Positions 18,473 through 28,140 of a DNA stretch of 64,000 bases are shown piece by piece. The position numbers and the translations under genes were made by a program. The stretch is taken from contig VOPR01000006.1 of assembly GCA_009594995.1 (NCBI GenBank), positions 1 to 64,000 of the forward strand. Direction: 5' to 3'. The notes under the pieces were generated by a model. The model worked only from the letters and a program-made list of their open reading frames with translations, was not told the DNA's origin and did not search any database. Source of the DNA: Nitrospira sp. (GTDB lineage Bacteria > Nitrospirota > Nitrospiria > Nitrospirales > Nitrospiraceae). Within the stretch, counting starts at the first letter, position 1; each line of letters begins with the position of its first letter.

Positions 18473-19549
18473 GTGAAAGCGAGAATCGCAGTCCTGGCCG
18501 GAGATGGAGTCGGCCGCGAAATCGTTCCCGAAGCGGTCAAGGTCTTAAAGACGGTGGCGGAGCGTTACGGCCATACGTTTGAATTTCAGGCTGCGGATGT
18601 CGGCGGCCACGCCATTGACAAGGTCGGGGTGCCGCTTCCGGCGGAAACGCTCGCGCTTGCAAAGCAAAGTGACGCCGTGTTGCTCGGTGCTGTCGGCGGG
18701 CCGAAATGGGAGGGCCTGGATTACAGCATTCGCCCTGAGCGGGCGTTGCTCGGCCTGCGTGAACAGCTGGGGCTCTATGCGAATTTGCGCCCGGCGAAAC
18801 TCTATCCCATGCTCGCCGATGCCTCTACGCTGCGGCGGGAGGTGATCGAGGGGATCGATATGCTCGTGATCCGCGAGCTGACCGGCGGCATTTATTTCGG
18901 CAAACCGAAGGGCGTGGAAAAACTGCCGGGCGGCGGGGAGCGCGGTTTTAATACAGAGGTCTATACGACCGAGGAGATTCGCCGCATCGCTGTGGTGGCG
19001 TTTGAAGCCGCACGGAAACGTCGCAAGAAGGTGATGTCCGTCGATAAGGCCAATGTGCTGGAGTCGTCCGAATTGTGGCGGCGGGTGGTGACAGACGTTC
19101 AGAAAGACTACGCCGATGTGGCCTTGAGCCATATCTATGTCGACAATTGTGCGATGCAGTTGGTCCGCAATCCGCGTCAATTCGATGTGTTGCTGTGTAA
19201 CAACATCTTCGGGGATATCTTGAGCGATGAGGCGGCGATGCTCACTGGATCGATCGGCATGTTGCCTTCCGCCAGCATTGGGGCCAAGGTTGGCCTCTTT
19301 GAGCCGATCCACGGCAGTGCGCCTGATATTGCCGGAAAGAATATCGCCAATCCGATCGCCACTATTGCCTCCGGCGCCATGATGTTGTCCTATGCGTTTC
19401 AGTTGGATAAGGAAGCGGCGGCAATCGAACAAGCGATCGTCAAGACGCTCGAACTCGGTTTCCGTACAAAGGATATCCACGCCGAGGGTATGAAGCTGGT
19501 CGGTACCACTGAGATGGGCGATGCCATTGTGAAGAATCTTCCCTCATAG
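18473..19549 (+). CDS. leuB: 3-isopropylmalate dehydrogenase
   Basis: LeuB oxidises and decarboxylates 3-isopropylmalate with NAD+ in leucine synthesis. The 358-residue protein carries [20 protein letters not shown], the substrate loop [38 protein letters not shown], and the metal and NAD region [11 protein letters not shown] and [13 protein letters not shown]. The start is GTG. The stop is followed within 3 bases by an NHL-repeat gene. No leuCD genes are in this window. Confidence 0.98.
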   Translation: MKARIAVLAGDGVGREIVPEAVKVLKTVAERYGHTFEFQAADVGGHAIDKVGVPLPAETLALAKQSDAVLLGAVGGPKWEGLDYSIRPERALLGLREQLGLYANLRPAKLYPMLADASTLRREVIEGIDMLVIRELTGGIYFGKPKGVEKLPGGGERGFNTEVYTTEEIRRIAVVAFEAARKRRKKVMSVDKANVLESSELWRRVVTDVQKDYADVALSHIYVDNCAMQLVRNPRQFDVLLCNNIFGDILSDEAAMLTGSIGMLPSASIGAKVGLFEPIHGSAPDIAGKNIANPIATIASGAMMLSYAFQLDKEAAAIEQAIVKTLELGFRTKDIHAEGMKLVGTTEMGDAIVKNLPS

Positions 19550-19552
19550 GCC

Positions 19553-20767
19553 ATGACAACCCGCACAACACAATCCGGAACTATTGAGACCCTGGCAGGG
19601 AACGGCGAGCCCGGTTATGCGGGAGACGGCGGACCTGCTGAAGCGGCATCATTGAATGAGCCCAAAGGGCTCTGTGTGGACCGCGAAGGGAATCTGTACA
19701 TCGCAGATTCTGAAAATCATGTCGTGCGCCGGGTCGATCGGTCGACAGGGATTATCACAACCGTGGCCGGAGTGGGCCCTGCCGGGTCAACTCCGCAGGT
19801 GCCGCCGCAGGAACCCGTCGGGGCGCAGGCGGAAGAAGATGACGATCCCTTTGCCGACGCCTCGACCGATAGCACGAAAGCCTATACGCAAGTGACCGAC
19901 CTGAGTGGCACAGTCCGGTATGTGACCGGCGGGCGCCTGACGATTGAGCAGGACTCGGGAGATGGCGGCCCGGCTCGTCGCGCGCGACTGAATTTTCCGA
20001 GCGCCGTGGCCGTGGATTCTCGTGGCAATTTGTACATTGCCGACACGATGAACCATCGGGTCAGGAAGGTTGAGGCGGCAACGGGCATAATGACTCACGT
20101 GGCCGGCACAGGTCAGGCACGTTATTCCGGCGATGGCGGGCCGGCGGCGCAGGCCGCGATCAATGAACCGACCGGATTGGCTGTCAGTGACGACGCCTTG
20201 TATATCGCAGACCAAAGCAACAATCGAGTCCGTCGAGTGGATCTAGTGACCGGGATCATCACCACGGCAGCCGGTGATGGGTCGGCTGCCTATAGTGGCG
20301 ATCAGGTTCCGGCCACTGAGGCCAGTCTGGCGGGACCCAGCGGTGTAGCGTTAGGTGCGGATGGGGTCTTGTACGTGGCTGACACCTTCAATAGTCGGAT
20401 TCGATCGGTCGATCCGGCGACGAGGCAGATTGCGACCGTGGCGGGAGACGGCGGGACGTATCGGTATCAGGCACCTGAAGAGCCCTGTTCGCCCAGCCTC
20501 TCACGGCCGGCCGGCATCGCTGTCGATCAGGACGGAAACGTCTACATGACGGATTCGGACAGTCATTTGATTCGGATGTGGAGTAAGCGCACGAACGCCA
20601 TCACGCGTGTGTCCGGGAACGGTGTCGCGCAATTCGGTGGCGATGGCGGCAGCGCCTTGGCGGGCAGTCTCAGTTATCCATTCGGCGTAGCGGTCGATGC
20701 GGCCGGAACCGTGTATGTTGCGGATACGTTCAATCACCGCATCAGGGTTCTGACGACGACTGCGTAA
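19553..20767 (+). CDS. NHL-repeat beta-propeller protein
   Basis: The 404-residue protein is built of about six repeats with the pattern LYIADSENHVVRRVD followed by GIITTVAG and a GYAGDGGPA element, giving a six-bladed beta propeller. No signal peptide or membrane helix is seen, so it is predicted to be cytoplasmic. A less regular acidic insert lies around residues 80-140 between the first and second full blades. It is tightly packed between leuB (3 nt) and asd (10 nt). Its role in amino acid synthesis is unknown; these propellers usually bind proteins or RNA. Confidence 0.88.
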   Translation: MTTRTTQSGTIETLAGNGEPGYAGDGGPAEAASLNEPKGLCVDREGNLYIADSENHVVRRVDRSTGIITTVAGVGPAGSTPQVPPQEPVGAQAEEDDDPFADASTDSTKAYTQVTDLSGTVRYVTGGRLTIEQDSGDGGPARRARLNFPSAVAVDSRGNLYIADTMNHRVRKVEAATGIMTHVAGTGQARYSGDGGPAAQAAINEPTGLAVSDDALYIADQSNNRVRRVDLVTGIITTAAGDGSAAYSGDQVPATEASLAGPSGVALGADGVLYVADTFNSRIRSVDPATRQIATVAGDGGTYRYQAPEEPCSPSLSRPAGIAVDQDGNVYMTDSDSHLIRMWSKRTNAITRVSGNGVAQFGGDGGSALAGSLSYPFGVAVDAAGTVYVADTFNHRIRVLTTTA

Positions 20768-20777
20768 GGACAGCATC

Positions 20778-21797
20778 ATGTTGAAGAAGAAGCAGGCCTA
20801 CACGGTGGCGGTACTCGGAGCGACCGGGGCCGTGGGGAAAGAAAGTCTGGAGATTCTGGAGGAACGCAGTTTTCCGATCGAGACGTTGCGGCTCTTTTCG
20901 TCGAAGCGCTCGGCCGGTGAACTGTTGTCGTGCCAAGGCAAAGAGTACAAAGTGGAGGAACTGACGGAGGCGTCGTCCTTCGCCGGGGTCGATATTGCCT
21001 TTATCTCGGCCACCGACGCCATCAGCCGGGACTATGGGGCACGATTGGGTGCAGCGGGGGTGGTTGTCATCGACGACAGCGCGGTCTTTCGAATGGATCC
21101 GAACGTGCCGCTGGTGGTCCCAGAAGTGAATGCTGCCGCCCTGCGCTCCATGACGCGCGGCATCGTCGCCATTCCAAATTGTACGACGACTCCTCTAGTC
21201 ATGGCCCTCAAGCCGCTGCGTGATGCTGTCGGGATCAAGCGGGTGGTGGTCACGACGTTTCAGTCGGTATCCGGCACCGGGTCTGCTGCGATGGATGAGT
21301 TGGTGGACCAGACCAAGGCCCTGATCTCCTTTCAGGACGTGAAGGTGCAGGTCTATCCCTATCAGATTGCCTTTAATCTCCTCCCGCAGGTCGGGTCGTT
21401 CGGAGACGGAGGCGACTGTTCGGAAGAGGTCAAGATCGTCCAGGAGACGCGGAAAATTCTGGACATGCCCTCGCTCCGCGTGACGGCGACTACGGTACGG
21501 GTGCCGGTGTTGCGCTGCCATTCCGAGGCGATCAACGTGGAATTGGAGCGTCCGCTGAAAGCGAACGATGCCAGGGCGGTGCTGGCGGACATGCCGGGCG
21601 TGATCGTCTATGACGATCCTGTCAAAAAACTCTATCCGATGCCTTTCGATGTGTCCGGCAAGGACGAGGTCTATATCGGACGGGTGCGGGTCGACGAGTC
21701 GATCACCAATGGCTTGAATCTGTGGGTTGTGAGTGACAATCTCCGGAAGGGCGCCGCGCTGAATGCCGTTCAGATTGCCGAATGTTTGATACAATGA
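20778..21797 (+). CDS. asd: Aspartate-semialdehyde dehydrogenase
   Basis: The enzyme reduces aspartyl phosphate to aspartate semialdehyde for lysine, threonine, methionine and diaminopimelate synthesis. The 339-residue protein has the NADP motif GATGAVGKESLEIL, RLFSSKRSAG, the active-site cysteine in AIPNCTTTPLVMALKPL, FQSVSGTGSAAMDEL, and RCHSEAINVE with the catalytic His. It is immediately followed by a DUF2905 gene and belongs to the same dense run of plus-strand genes. Confidence 0.97.
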   Translation: MLKKKQAYTVAVLGATGAVGKESLEILEERSFPIETLRLFSSKRSAGELLSCQGKEYKVEELTEASSFAGVDIAFISATDAISRDYGARLGAAGVVVIDDSAVFRMDPNVPLVVPEVNAAALRSMTRGIVAIPNCTTTPLVMALKPLRDAVGIKRVVVTTFQSVSGTGSAAMDELVDQTKALISFQDVKVQVYPYQIAFNLLPQVGSFGDGGDCSEEVKIVQETRKILDMPSLRVTATTVRVPVLRCHSEAINVELERPLKANDARAVLADMPGVIVYDDPVKKLYPMPFDVSGKDEVYIGRVRVDESITNGLNLWVVSDNLRKGAALNAVQIAECLIQ

Positions 21798-21800
21798 ACC

Positions 21801-22055
21801 ATGGCTGCCTGGAGCGGGATCGGTCGTCTCTTGATCATCACCGGGCTGTCTGTGGCGGCCATTGGGGTTCTGCTGGCACTGGCCGAAAAGTGGCCCGGTG
21901 TTGGGGCGGCGTTCGGCTGGATTGGTAAATTACCCGGCGACCTCTCGATTACGCGGGAACGATTCAGTCTGTATGTGCCGATTGCGACCAGTCTCGTGTT
22001 CAGCATTCTGCTGAGCCTGGTTTTTTATATCCTTTCATGGCTCTTTCGCCGCTGA
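21801..22055 (+). CDS. DUF2905 small membrane protein
   Basis: The 84-residue protein has two membrane helices (about 8-28 and 60-81) joined by a loop with WIGKLPGDLSITRERFSLYVP, the DUF2905 signature. The function of the family is unknown. It starts 3 nt after asd and overlaps the SpoIID-like gene by 19 bases, so it is translationally linked to both. Confidence 0.9.
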   Translation: MAAWSGIGRLLIITGLSVAAIGVLLALAEKWPGVGAAFGWIGKLPGDLSITRERFSLYVPIATSLVFSILLSLVFYILSWLFRR

Positions 22056-23248
22056 CTCGACATCTCTTCCTCGGTGTGGCCGCGGCGGTGAGCCTGGCGC
22101 TCCTCTCCCTCATCTGCATCCCCGTCGCCATGGCCGAATCCATTCGTGTGTTGTTGGCACAGGAGGCCCAGTTCCTAGACGTTCGTGCGGAGGGCGCACT
22201 CACCCTCGTGACCGAGACCGGCGAAACAAAGACGCTGCATGCTCCGATCCATCTCACGGCTCGAGCGGACGGCCTCCATGTCGACGGTCGACGTATCCTG
22301 GGAGGACATGTTCTCATCCGCTCGCTCCGGAACAATCTGACCTTGGTGGTAGGCAAAGAAGGGGGAGCCTCGGCGGGGACTCCGCTTCCCATCAGCGGCA
22401 ACGTGCGGGTGTCGCGCAAGGGGCATGCGCTCGCTGTCGTCAACCAGGTCGATCTGGAGGAGTATGTGAAGGGGGTGGTGCCATCTGAGGTTAGCTCAGC
22501 CTGGCATCCGGAAATGTTGAAGGTCCAGGCGGTGGCGGCTCGGACGTATGCGCTGTATAACAAGATGCTGAGCGCCGCGCGAGACTATGACGTTGTGGCG
22601 ACCATTCAAGATCAAGTGTATCGGGGACGCACCGGAGTGGATCGTCGAGTTGAGGACGCGGTTGAATCTACTCGGGGCATTGTCGTCACGCACCAGCAGG
22701 CCCCGATCTACGCCGCCTTTTCCTCCACCGCCGCCGGCCCGACGGAAGATGCCGTGAATGTCTGGGCGAATAAAGATCTCCCGTACCTCAAGGGCGTCGA
22801 ATGCCCCTTTGATCTTGAATCGCCCTACTATCAGTGGAAAGCCAGTGTGAAGATCGAGCAGCTGGAGCACAATCTCCGCCACCAGGGATTTTCTGTGGGG
22901 ACGATTGCCACGATCACCCCGATTGCCTATAGTCGGGCCGGGCGTGTGGCCCGCTTACGGATTCTGCACTCAGGCGGCGAGACGATCCTGCGCGGCGAAG
23001 ATCTTCGCAAGGCCGCGGGATACACGGTGATCCCGAGTACCCAATTCGAAGTGGAGTCGATTGGCGCCGACGTAGTCTTTGCCGGATATGGGGCAGGCCA
23101 TGCGGTGGGGCTCTGCCAATGGGGCGCAAAAGAATTGGCGGAGCTTGGGTATTCCTACAACAGCATTCTGCAGTACTACTATCCTGGAACCGAATTGCAC
23201 AACGCGGCCCTGTCGCAGTTGATGATGCCGGTCATTCCCACCCCCTGA
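22037..23248 (+). CDS. SpoIID/LytB domain protein
   Basis: The 403-residue protein has a signal peptide (hydrophobic segment ending near AMA at about residue 33) and a SpoIID domain. VDLEEYVKGVVPSEV and KVQAVAARTYAL mark its start, and GYGAGHAVGLCQWGAKELA its end. SpoIID cuts peptidoglycan glycan strands during Bacillus sporulation and LytB enhances amidase. In diderm non-spore-formers the homologues are thought to act in cell-wall remodelling. Its stop overlaps the queA start (TGATG). Confidence 0.93.
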   Translation: MALSPLTRHLFLGVAAAVSLALLSLICIPVAMAESIRVLLAQEAQFLDVRAEGALTLVTETGETKTLHAPIHLTARADGLHVDGRRILGGHVLIRSLRNNLTLVVGKEGGASAGTPLPISGNVRVSRKGHALAVVNQVDLEEYVKGVVPSEVSSAWHPEMLKVQAVAARTYALYNKMLSAARDYDVVATIQDQVYRGRTGVDRRVEDAVESTRGIVVTHQQAPIYAAFSSTAAGPTEDAVNVWANKDLPYLKGVECPFDLESPYYQWKASVKIEQLEHNLRHQGFSVGTIATITPIAYSRAGRVARLRILHSGGETILRGEDLRKAAGYTVIPSTQFEVESIGADVVFAGYGAGHAVGLCQWGAKELAELGYSYNSILQYYYPGTELHNAALSQLMMPVIPTP

Positions 23249-24288
23249 TGCTACTCAGCGAGTTTGATTTTCCATTTGACCCCGCCCTCGTGGCCGACCA
23301 CCCGGTCCTCCCGCGCGATCAGGCACGCTTATTGGTCATGGAGCGTACTAGTGGCGCACGGTTGCACCGCCGGGTCGCGGATCTTCCGTCACTGCTGCGA
23401 CCTGGCGATCTGGTCGTGGTGAACAACACCAAGGTGATGCCGGCGCGAGTGCCGGCTCAGGTTCGTTCCACGGGGAAATGGCTCGACCTGTTGTTTGTGC
23501 AAGATCTCGGACAGGGTGAGTGGGAAGTGCTGATCAAGGGACGATTCAAGCCCGGGGCCATGGTTGATTTTTCTGGCGGCGGGAGAGGTGAAATCGGTGA
23601 GCGCAGTCAGGCCAGGACGACATTAAAAGTGACCGGCGTGACGAGCGTCTACGATCTCATGCACGCGGCCGGCACGATGCCGCTCCCGCCCTATATCAAA
23701 CGGGAGCCCTCGACGGACGATCAGCAATGGTATCAGACCATGTTTGCCCGAGAGGAAGGGGCCATTGCGGCGCCGACTGCAGGGCTACACTTTACGCGCG
23801 AATTGGTCGAGGCTCTGACCGCCAAGGGGATTGAGCTGGCGCAGGTGACGTTGCACGTCGGTCCCGGCACGTTTCGTAGTGTGAAGAGCGATTCCATTGA
23901 AGACCACCGGATGCTGGCGGAGCAGGTGGATGTGTCAGAGGCCGCCGTGGAGCAGATTCGCAGGGTACGGGCGCGAGGGAAGCGCGTGGTGGCAGTCGGG
24001 ACGACGGTTGTGCGTGCGCTGGAAACCGCAGCCCGCGGCGGGCAGGGCATTCAGCCGTTTCAGGGGCCCGCCGAGTTGTTCATCACCCCGGGCTTTGATT
24101 TTCAGGTCATTGATGGGCTGGTGACGAACTTCCACCTGCCGCGCACGACGCTGCTCATGCTGGTCTCTGCCTTGGTCGGAGTGGAATCGCTTCGGGCCGC
24201 GTATGCAGAGGCGGTGGCGCAGCGGTACCGGTTCTATAGCTATGGGGATGCGATGCTGATCGGGACGGGTGTAGCCGTCGCTACATGA
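23248..24288 (+). CDS. queA: tRNA preQ1(34) S-adenosylmethionine ribosyltransferase-isomerase
   Basis: QueA transfers the ribosyl part of SAM to preQ1 in tRNA to form epoxyqueuosine. The 346-residue protein starts at 23248 with LSEFDFPFD, the usual N-terminus, overlapping the upstream stop by one base. It shows VVVNNTKVMPARV, TAGLHFTRELV, LHVGPGTFRSVK, ITPGFDFQVIDGLVTNFHLP and RFYSYGDAMLI. The open frame to 23119 is not used. It converges with the SurA-N gene and overlaps its stop by 8 bases. Confidence 0.97.
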   Translation: MLLSEFDFPFDPALVADHPVLPRDQARLLVMERTSGARLHRRVADLPSLLRPGDLVVVNNTKVMPARVPAQVRSTGKWLDLLFVQDLGQGEWEVLIKGRFKPGAMVDFSGGGRGEIGERSQARTTLKVTGVTSVYDLMHAAGTMPLPPYIKREPSTDDQQWYQTMFAREEGAIAAPTAGLHFTRELVEALTAKGIELAQVTLHVGPGTFRSVKSDSIEDHRMLAEQVDVSEAAVEQIRRVRARGKRVVAVGTTVVRALETAARGGQGIQPFQGPAELFITPGFDFQVIDGLVTNFHLPRTTLLMLVSALVGVESLRAAYAEAVAQRYRFYSYGDAMLIGTGVAVAT

Positions 24289-24979
24289 GCTCTTTGTGAA
24301 TCTTGACGGGAACTTTAGTCTTCATCGATTCCGAATAGGCCATCAATGCCCGTTGCTGTTTTTGGAACAGTAGGTTCTGGAAAATCCGTTCCTTCGCGAT
24401 GGCCGCCTTGGCCGGATCAGATTCACCTTCACGTGAGACGAGGGTCTGGGCCTCCGCATATTCGGCGGGCGTAAGCGAGACTGCGTCCATGATGACCAGT
24501 CGGGCTTTGTTGGTGAGAATGTCCTTGGCTTCCATGGCTTCGAACGACGCGGGCGTCAAACGGTTCGCTGCCAGCAAGCGGCGATACGCCTCCGGATCGA
24601 AGTTGCCGTTTTTCTGAAACTCCGTTCGCTGCATGATGGCCTTCCGCAAATCCTCGTCGGAGACCGTGAGTCCCATTTCTTTCGCCACGTGCAGCCACAT
24701 GCGATTGTCGATGAGTTGCTCCAACACAAACTGCTTGAGGAACTCATCCTTGATTTCGTTCTGGCCCTTGTCCTTGTAGAAGCGATACGTATTTTCATAG
24801 GCGCGGCGATATTCATCCAACGGGACGATCTGGTCCCCGACGGACGCCACGACGTTGCCGGTTTGCTGGCCGAATCCCCACCAGCCCATTGTGATGACGA
24901 ACGCCAGGGCCAGTGTGCCCATGATGGATTTAAGGAACCACGGATACTCGTGAGCAGCTTCGCGTAACAGTTTGATCAT
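24281..24979 (-). CDS. SurA/PpiD N-terminal domain protein without a PPIase domain
   Basis: The 232-residue protein has an N-terminal membrane anchor (IMGTLALAFVITMGWWGFG) and a SurA-N-like helical chaperone region (about 40-170): VGDQIVPLDEYRRAYENTY, QLIDNRMWLHVAKEMGL and FQKNGNFDPEAYRRLL. This matches the front of PpiD, a periplasmic chaperone at the Sec translocon. The parvulin isomerase domain that normally follows is missing; a short charged helix ends the protein instead. It is therefore a chaperone-only version or a natural truncation. It is divergent from the RDD-mreB unit. Confidence 0.85.
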   Translation of the reverse strand: MIKLLREAAHEYPWFLKSIMGTLALAFVITMGWWGFGQQTGNVVASVGDQIVPLDEYRRAYENTYRFYKDKGQNEIKDEFLKQFVLEQLIDNRMWLHVAKEMGLTVSDEDLRKAIMQRTEFQKNGNFDPEAYRRLLAANRLTPASFEAMEAKDILTNKARLVIMDAVSLTPAEYAEAQTLVSREGESDPAKAAIAKERIFQNLLFQKQQRALMAYSESMKTKVPVKIHKELM

Positions 24980-25094
24980 CGAATGCGCCTCTTCTCGGCA
25001 AGGTTTCGCGAATTCTACTCAGGCGGCGACAACAAAGGCAAGAGGAAGAAGCGCGTGAATAGCGGGCGCGACAAGAATGCGACTTTGTTTGTGC

Positions 25095-25117
25095 AGGTCC
25101 GAGAGATTTGCTATAGT
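25095..25117 (+). promoter_or_regulatory. Candidate extended -10 promoter for the RDD-mre unit
   Basis: TGCTATAGT contains an extended -10 with TATAGT at 25112-25117; only a weak -35 (TTGTGC, 25089-25094) lies 17 nt upstream. The gene start at 25142 with GGGGAG 7 nt before it is well placed for a short leader. Confidence 0.5.
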
Positions 25118-25141
25118 GTCGAAGAATTGGGGAGATTTCCG

Positions 25142-25600
25142 GTGGCGGAGGAGGCAATCGGGCACAGCCCGGTCGAACTGGGTGTCTATCCCAAAGCCCA
25201 GGTGCTGAATCGCTTCATCGCAAAAACGATCGATCTCCTGATCGTGGCGGCGGCGAGTAAGTTGCTCCCTCCTGTTGGTGTCCTGGCCGGACTTGCCTAC
25301 ATTCTGCTGGCCGACGGATTTGGCGGCGGTCGCAGTGTCGGGAAGCGGTTGATCGGGCTCCAAACCATCGTCCCCCGCACGCGGGACCCGGCGGGATTCC
25401 GGGAGTCGATTATCCGCAATCTGCCCTGCGGTCTTGCTCAGCTGGCGTTTGAAATTCCGTATGTGGGCTGGATCGGATGGGGCGCGGTGCTCTCGCTGGA
25501 AGGGCTGTTGGTCATCGGGAACGAACAGGGCCGTCGACTGGGCGATGAAATTGCCAAGACTCAAGTGCTGGAGAGCGGACAGCTGGATGTGTCGGATTGA
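25142..25600 (+). CDS. RDD family membrane protein
   Basis: A 152-residue membrane protein. VLNRFIAKTIDLLIVAAAS holds the RDD-type Arg and Asp of the first helix. RSVGKRLIGLQTIVP is the typical loop between helices. The function of RDD proteins is mostly unknown, with a few linked to Na+/H+ exchange. The GTG at 25142 has GGGGAG at the right distance and fits a promoter just upstream; the frame is open to 24983. It precedes mreB by about 50 bases and may be co-transcribed with the cell-shape genes. Confidence 0.85.
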   Translation: MAEEAIGHSPVELGVYPKAQVLNRFIAKTIDLLIVAAASKLLPPVGVLAGLAYILLADGFGGGRSVGKRLIGLQTIVPRTRDPAGFRESIIRNLPCGLAQLAFEIPYVGWIGWGAVLSLEGLLVIGNEQGRRLGDEIAKTQVLESGQLDVSD

Positions 25601-25624
25601 ATGTCCCGACGCTGCTGAGCATAG

Positions 25625-26698
<1,074 letters not shown>

Positions 26699-26716
26699 CC
26701 TCCATCCCGAGTGTGG

Positions 26717-27598
26717 ATGGCTATATCGCGCTCAACATACGGCACCCGGCGTCTCGCCATAGTGCTGTTCGCCTGCTTGCTCGTCGCCCTCTTTCTTCTT
26801 CCTAGTCAAAGCCAGAGGTTGCTGCAGTACGTCGGTGGACCGCTCGGGCAGGTCCTCAGCCTTCCGCTCGCCGCCTTTTCCTCCATTGATCACGGTATTG
26901 CCGAAACTTGGAACGGATATGTCGCGCTGCAGACGGTGCATGAGGAGAACCGTCAGCTCCGCCGCGACATTGAGTTGCTCAAGGGCCAGAATAATCAGTT
27001 GCGTGAATCGGTGACGGCCGCGCAACGGTATGAGTCATTGTTGAACTTTAAGCAGCAGTCGCCGTCGCAGACCCTGGCGGCCCAAGTCATTGGGCGGGAT
27101 GCCACGAATTGGTATCGCGGCATGATCCTCAATAAAGGCGAGAGTGACGGGGTGAGAACTGAGATGGGCGTGGTGACGCCGGCCGGAGTGGTCGGACGGG
27201 TGGTGAAAACAAATTCGACCTCGTCGGTGGTTCTCCTGGTGACGGATCCGAACAATGCGATCGCAGGTGTCGTGCAACGGACTCGAGACGAAGGGATCGT
27301 CGAAGGCACCAGCCACGGCCGCGCGCGACTCAAATACATCCCGCTCTTATCGAGGGTTCAGGCCGGTGATCGGGTGGTGACCTCAGGGCTGACCGGCGCC
27401 TTCCCGCGAGGCTTGGCGATCGGGGGGCTGACTCAGGTGGAGAAATCTGAGGGGGATCTCTTTCAGTCGGCGGAAATCGAGCCGGAGGTGGACCTTTCCA
27501 AGCTGGACGAAGTCCTGATCATTACGGCGCCCTATGACGATGCCGAAGCCGCGCAGAAACTGCTGCAGGAGATTCACGGAGACCGTAAGAAGCCATGA
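26717..27598 (+). CDS. mreC: Rod shape-determining protein MreC
   Basis: MreC is a bitopic periplasmic scaffold of the elongasome. The protein, about 293 residues, has one N-terminal membrane helix (LAIVLFACLLVALFLLP), a coiled coil (about 75-115) and the beta domains with VIGRDATNWYRGMILNKG and GDRVVTSGLTGAFPRGLAIG. A GTG two codons earlier is also possible. The stop overlaps the mreD start (ATGA). Confidence 0.95.
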   Translation: MAISRSTYGTRRLAIVLFACLLVALFLLPSQSQRLLQYVGGPLGQVLSLPLAAFSSIDHGIAETWNGYVALQTVHEENRQLRRDIELLKGQNNQLRESVTAAQRYESLLNFKQQSPSQTLAAQVIGRDATNWYRGMILNKGESDGVRTEMGVVTPAGVVGRVVKTNSTSSVVLLVTDPNNAIAGVVQRTRDEGIVEGTSHGRARLKYIPLLSRVQAGDRVVTSGLTGAFPRGLAIGGLTQVEKSEGDLFQSAEIEPEVDLSKLDEVLIITAPYDDAEAAQKLLQEIHGDRKKP

Positions 27599-28095
27599 AG
27601 TTCCTATTGTATCTCCTCCTGGCCCTGGTCGTGGTGCCGTTCCAGACGACCCTGTTGCACTACCTCAGTGTATTCGGCGTGCGTCCGGACCTCGGGCTGG
27701 TGGCCGCCTGTCTCGTGGGGTTTCTCGGCGGCGAACTCGATGGGTTGATTCTCGGCCTCATTCTGGGGTGCTTTCAGGATATGCTCTCTGCGGGGGATCT
27801 GTGGATCAACGTGGTGACGAAAGGCGGGAGCGGGTTTCTTGCCGGTCTGGCCGGACGGCATATGGCCCATATCACCCCGGCGGTTATGACGGCGGGTCTG
27901 GCGATCATTTCCTGCCTTTCGAGCGCCGTATTTCTGTATTCAATGAATCCGGCCGGCCTGGATGAGATCTGGTCGGGTGTTCGGTCGACCGTGCTGGTGC
28001 AGGCGGGTCTCGACGCCGCTCTCGGAGCGGCGCTCTATCTGTTGTTCCGCCAACGGTGGTCGGATGATCGCATGGTAACCGAGGGGGCCCTGTAA
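27595..28095 (+). CDS. mreD: Rod shape-determining protein MreD
   Basis: MreD is a small integral membrane protein of the elongasome. The 166-residue sequence is almost wholly hydrophobic, with about five helices. It shows the family features PFQTTLLHYLSVFGVRPDLGL and FLGGELDGLILGLILG with FQDMLSAG. It overlaps mreC by 4 bases and is followed 45 bases later by the transpeptidase gene mrdA. Confidence 0.93.
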   Translation: MKFLLYLLLALVVVPFQTTLLHYLSVFGVRPDLGLVAACLVGFLGGELDGLILGLILGCFQDMLSAGDLWINVVTKGGSGFLAGLAGRHMAHITPAVMTAGLAIISCLSSAVFLYSMNPAGLDEIWSGVRSTVLVQAGLDAALGAALYLLFRQRWSDDRMVTEGAL

Positions 28096-28140
28096 GCGGA
28101 GGTCGATCTCTGCTCGGAGGTCGACGAAGGTCAGGCAAGT

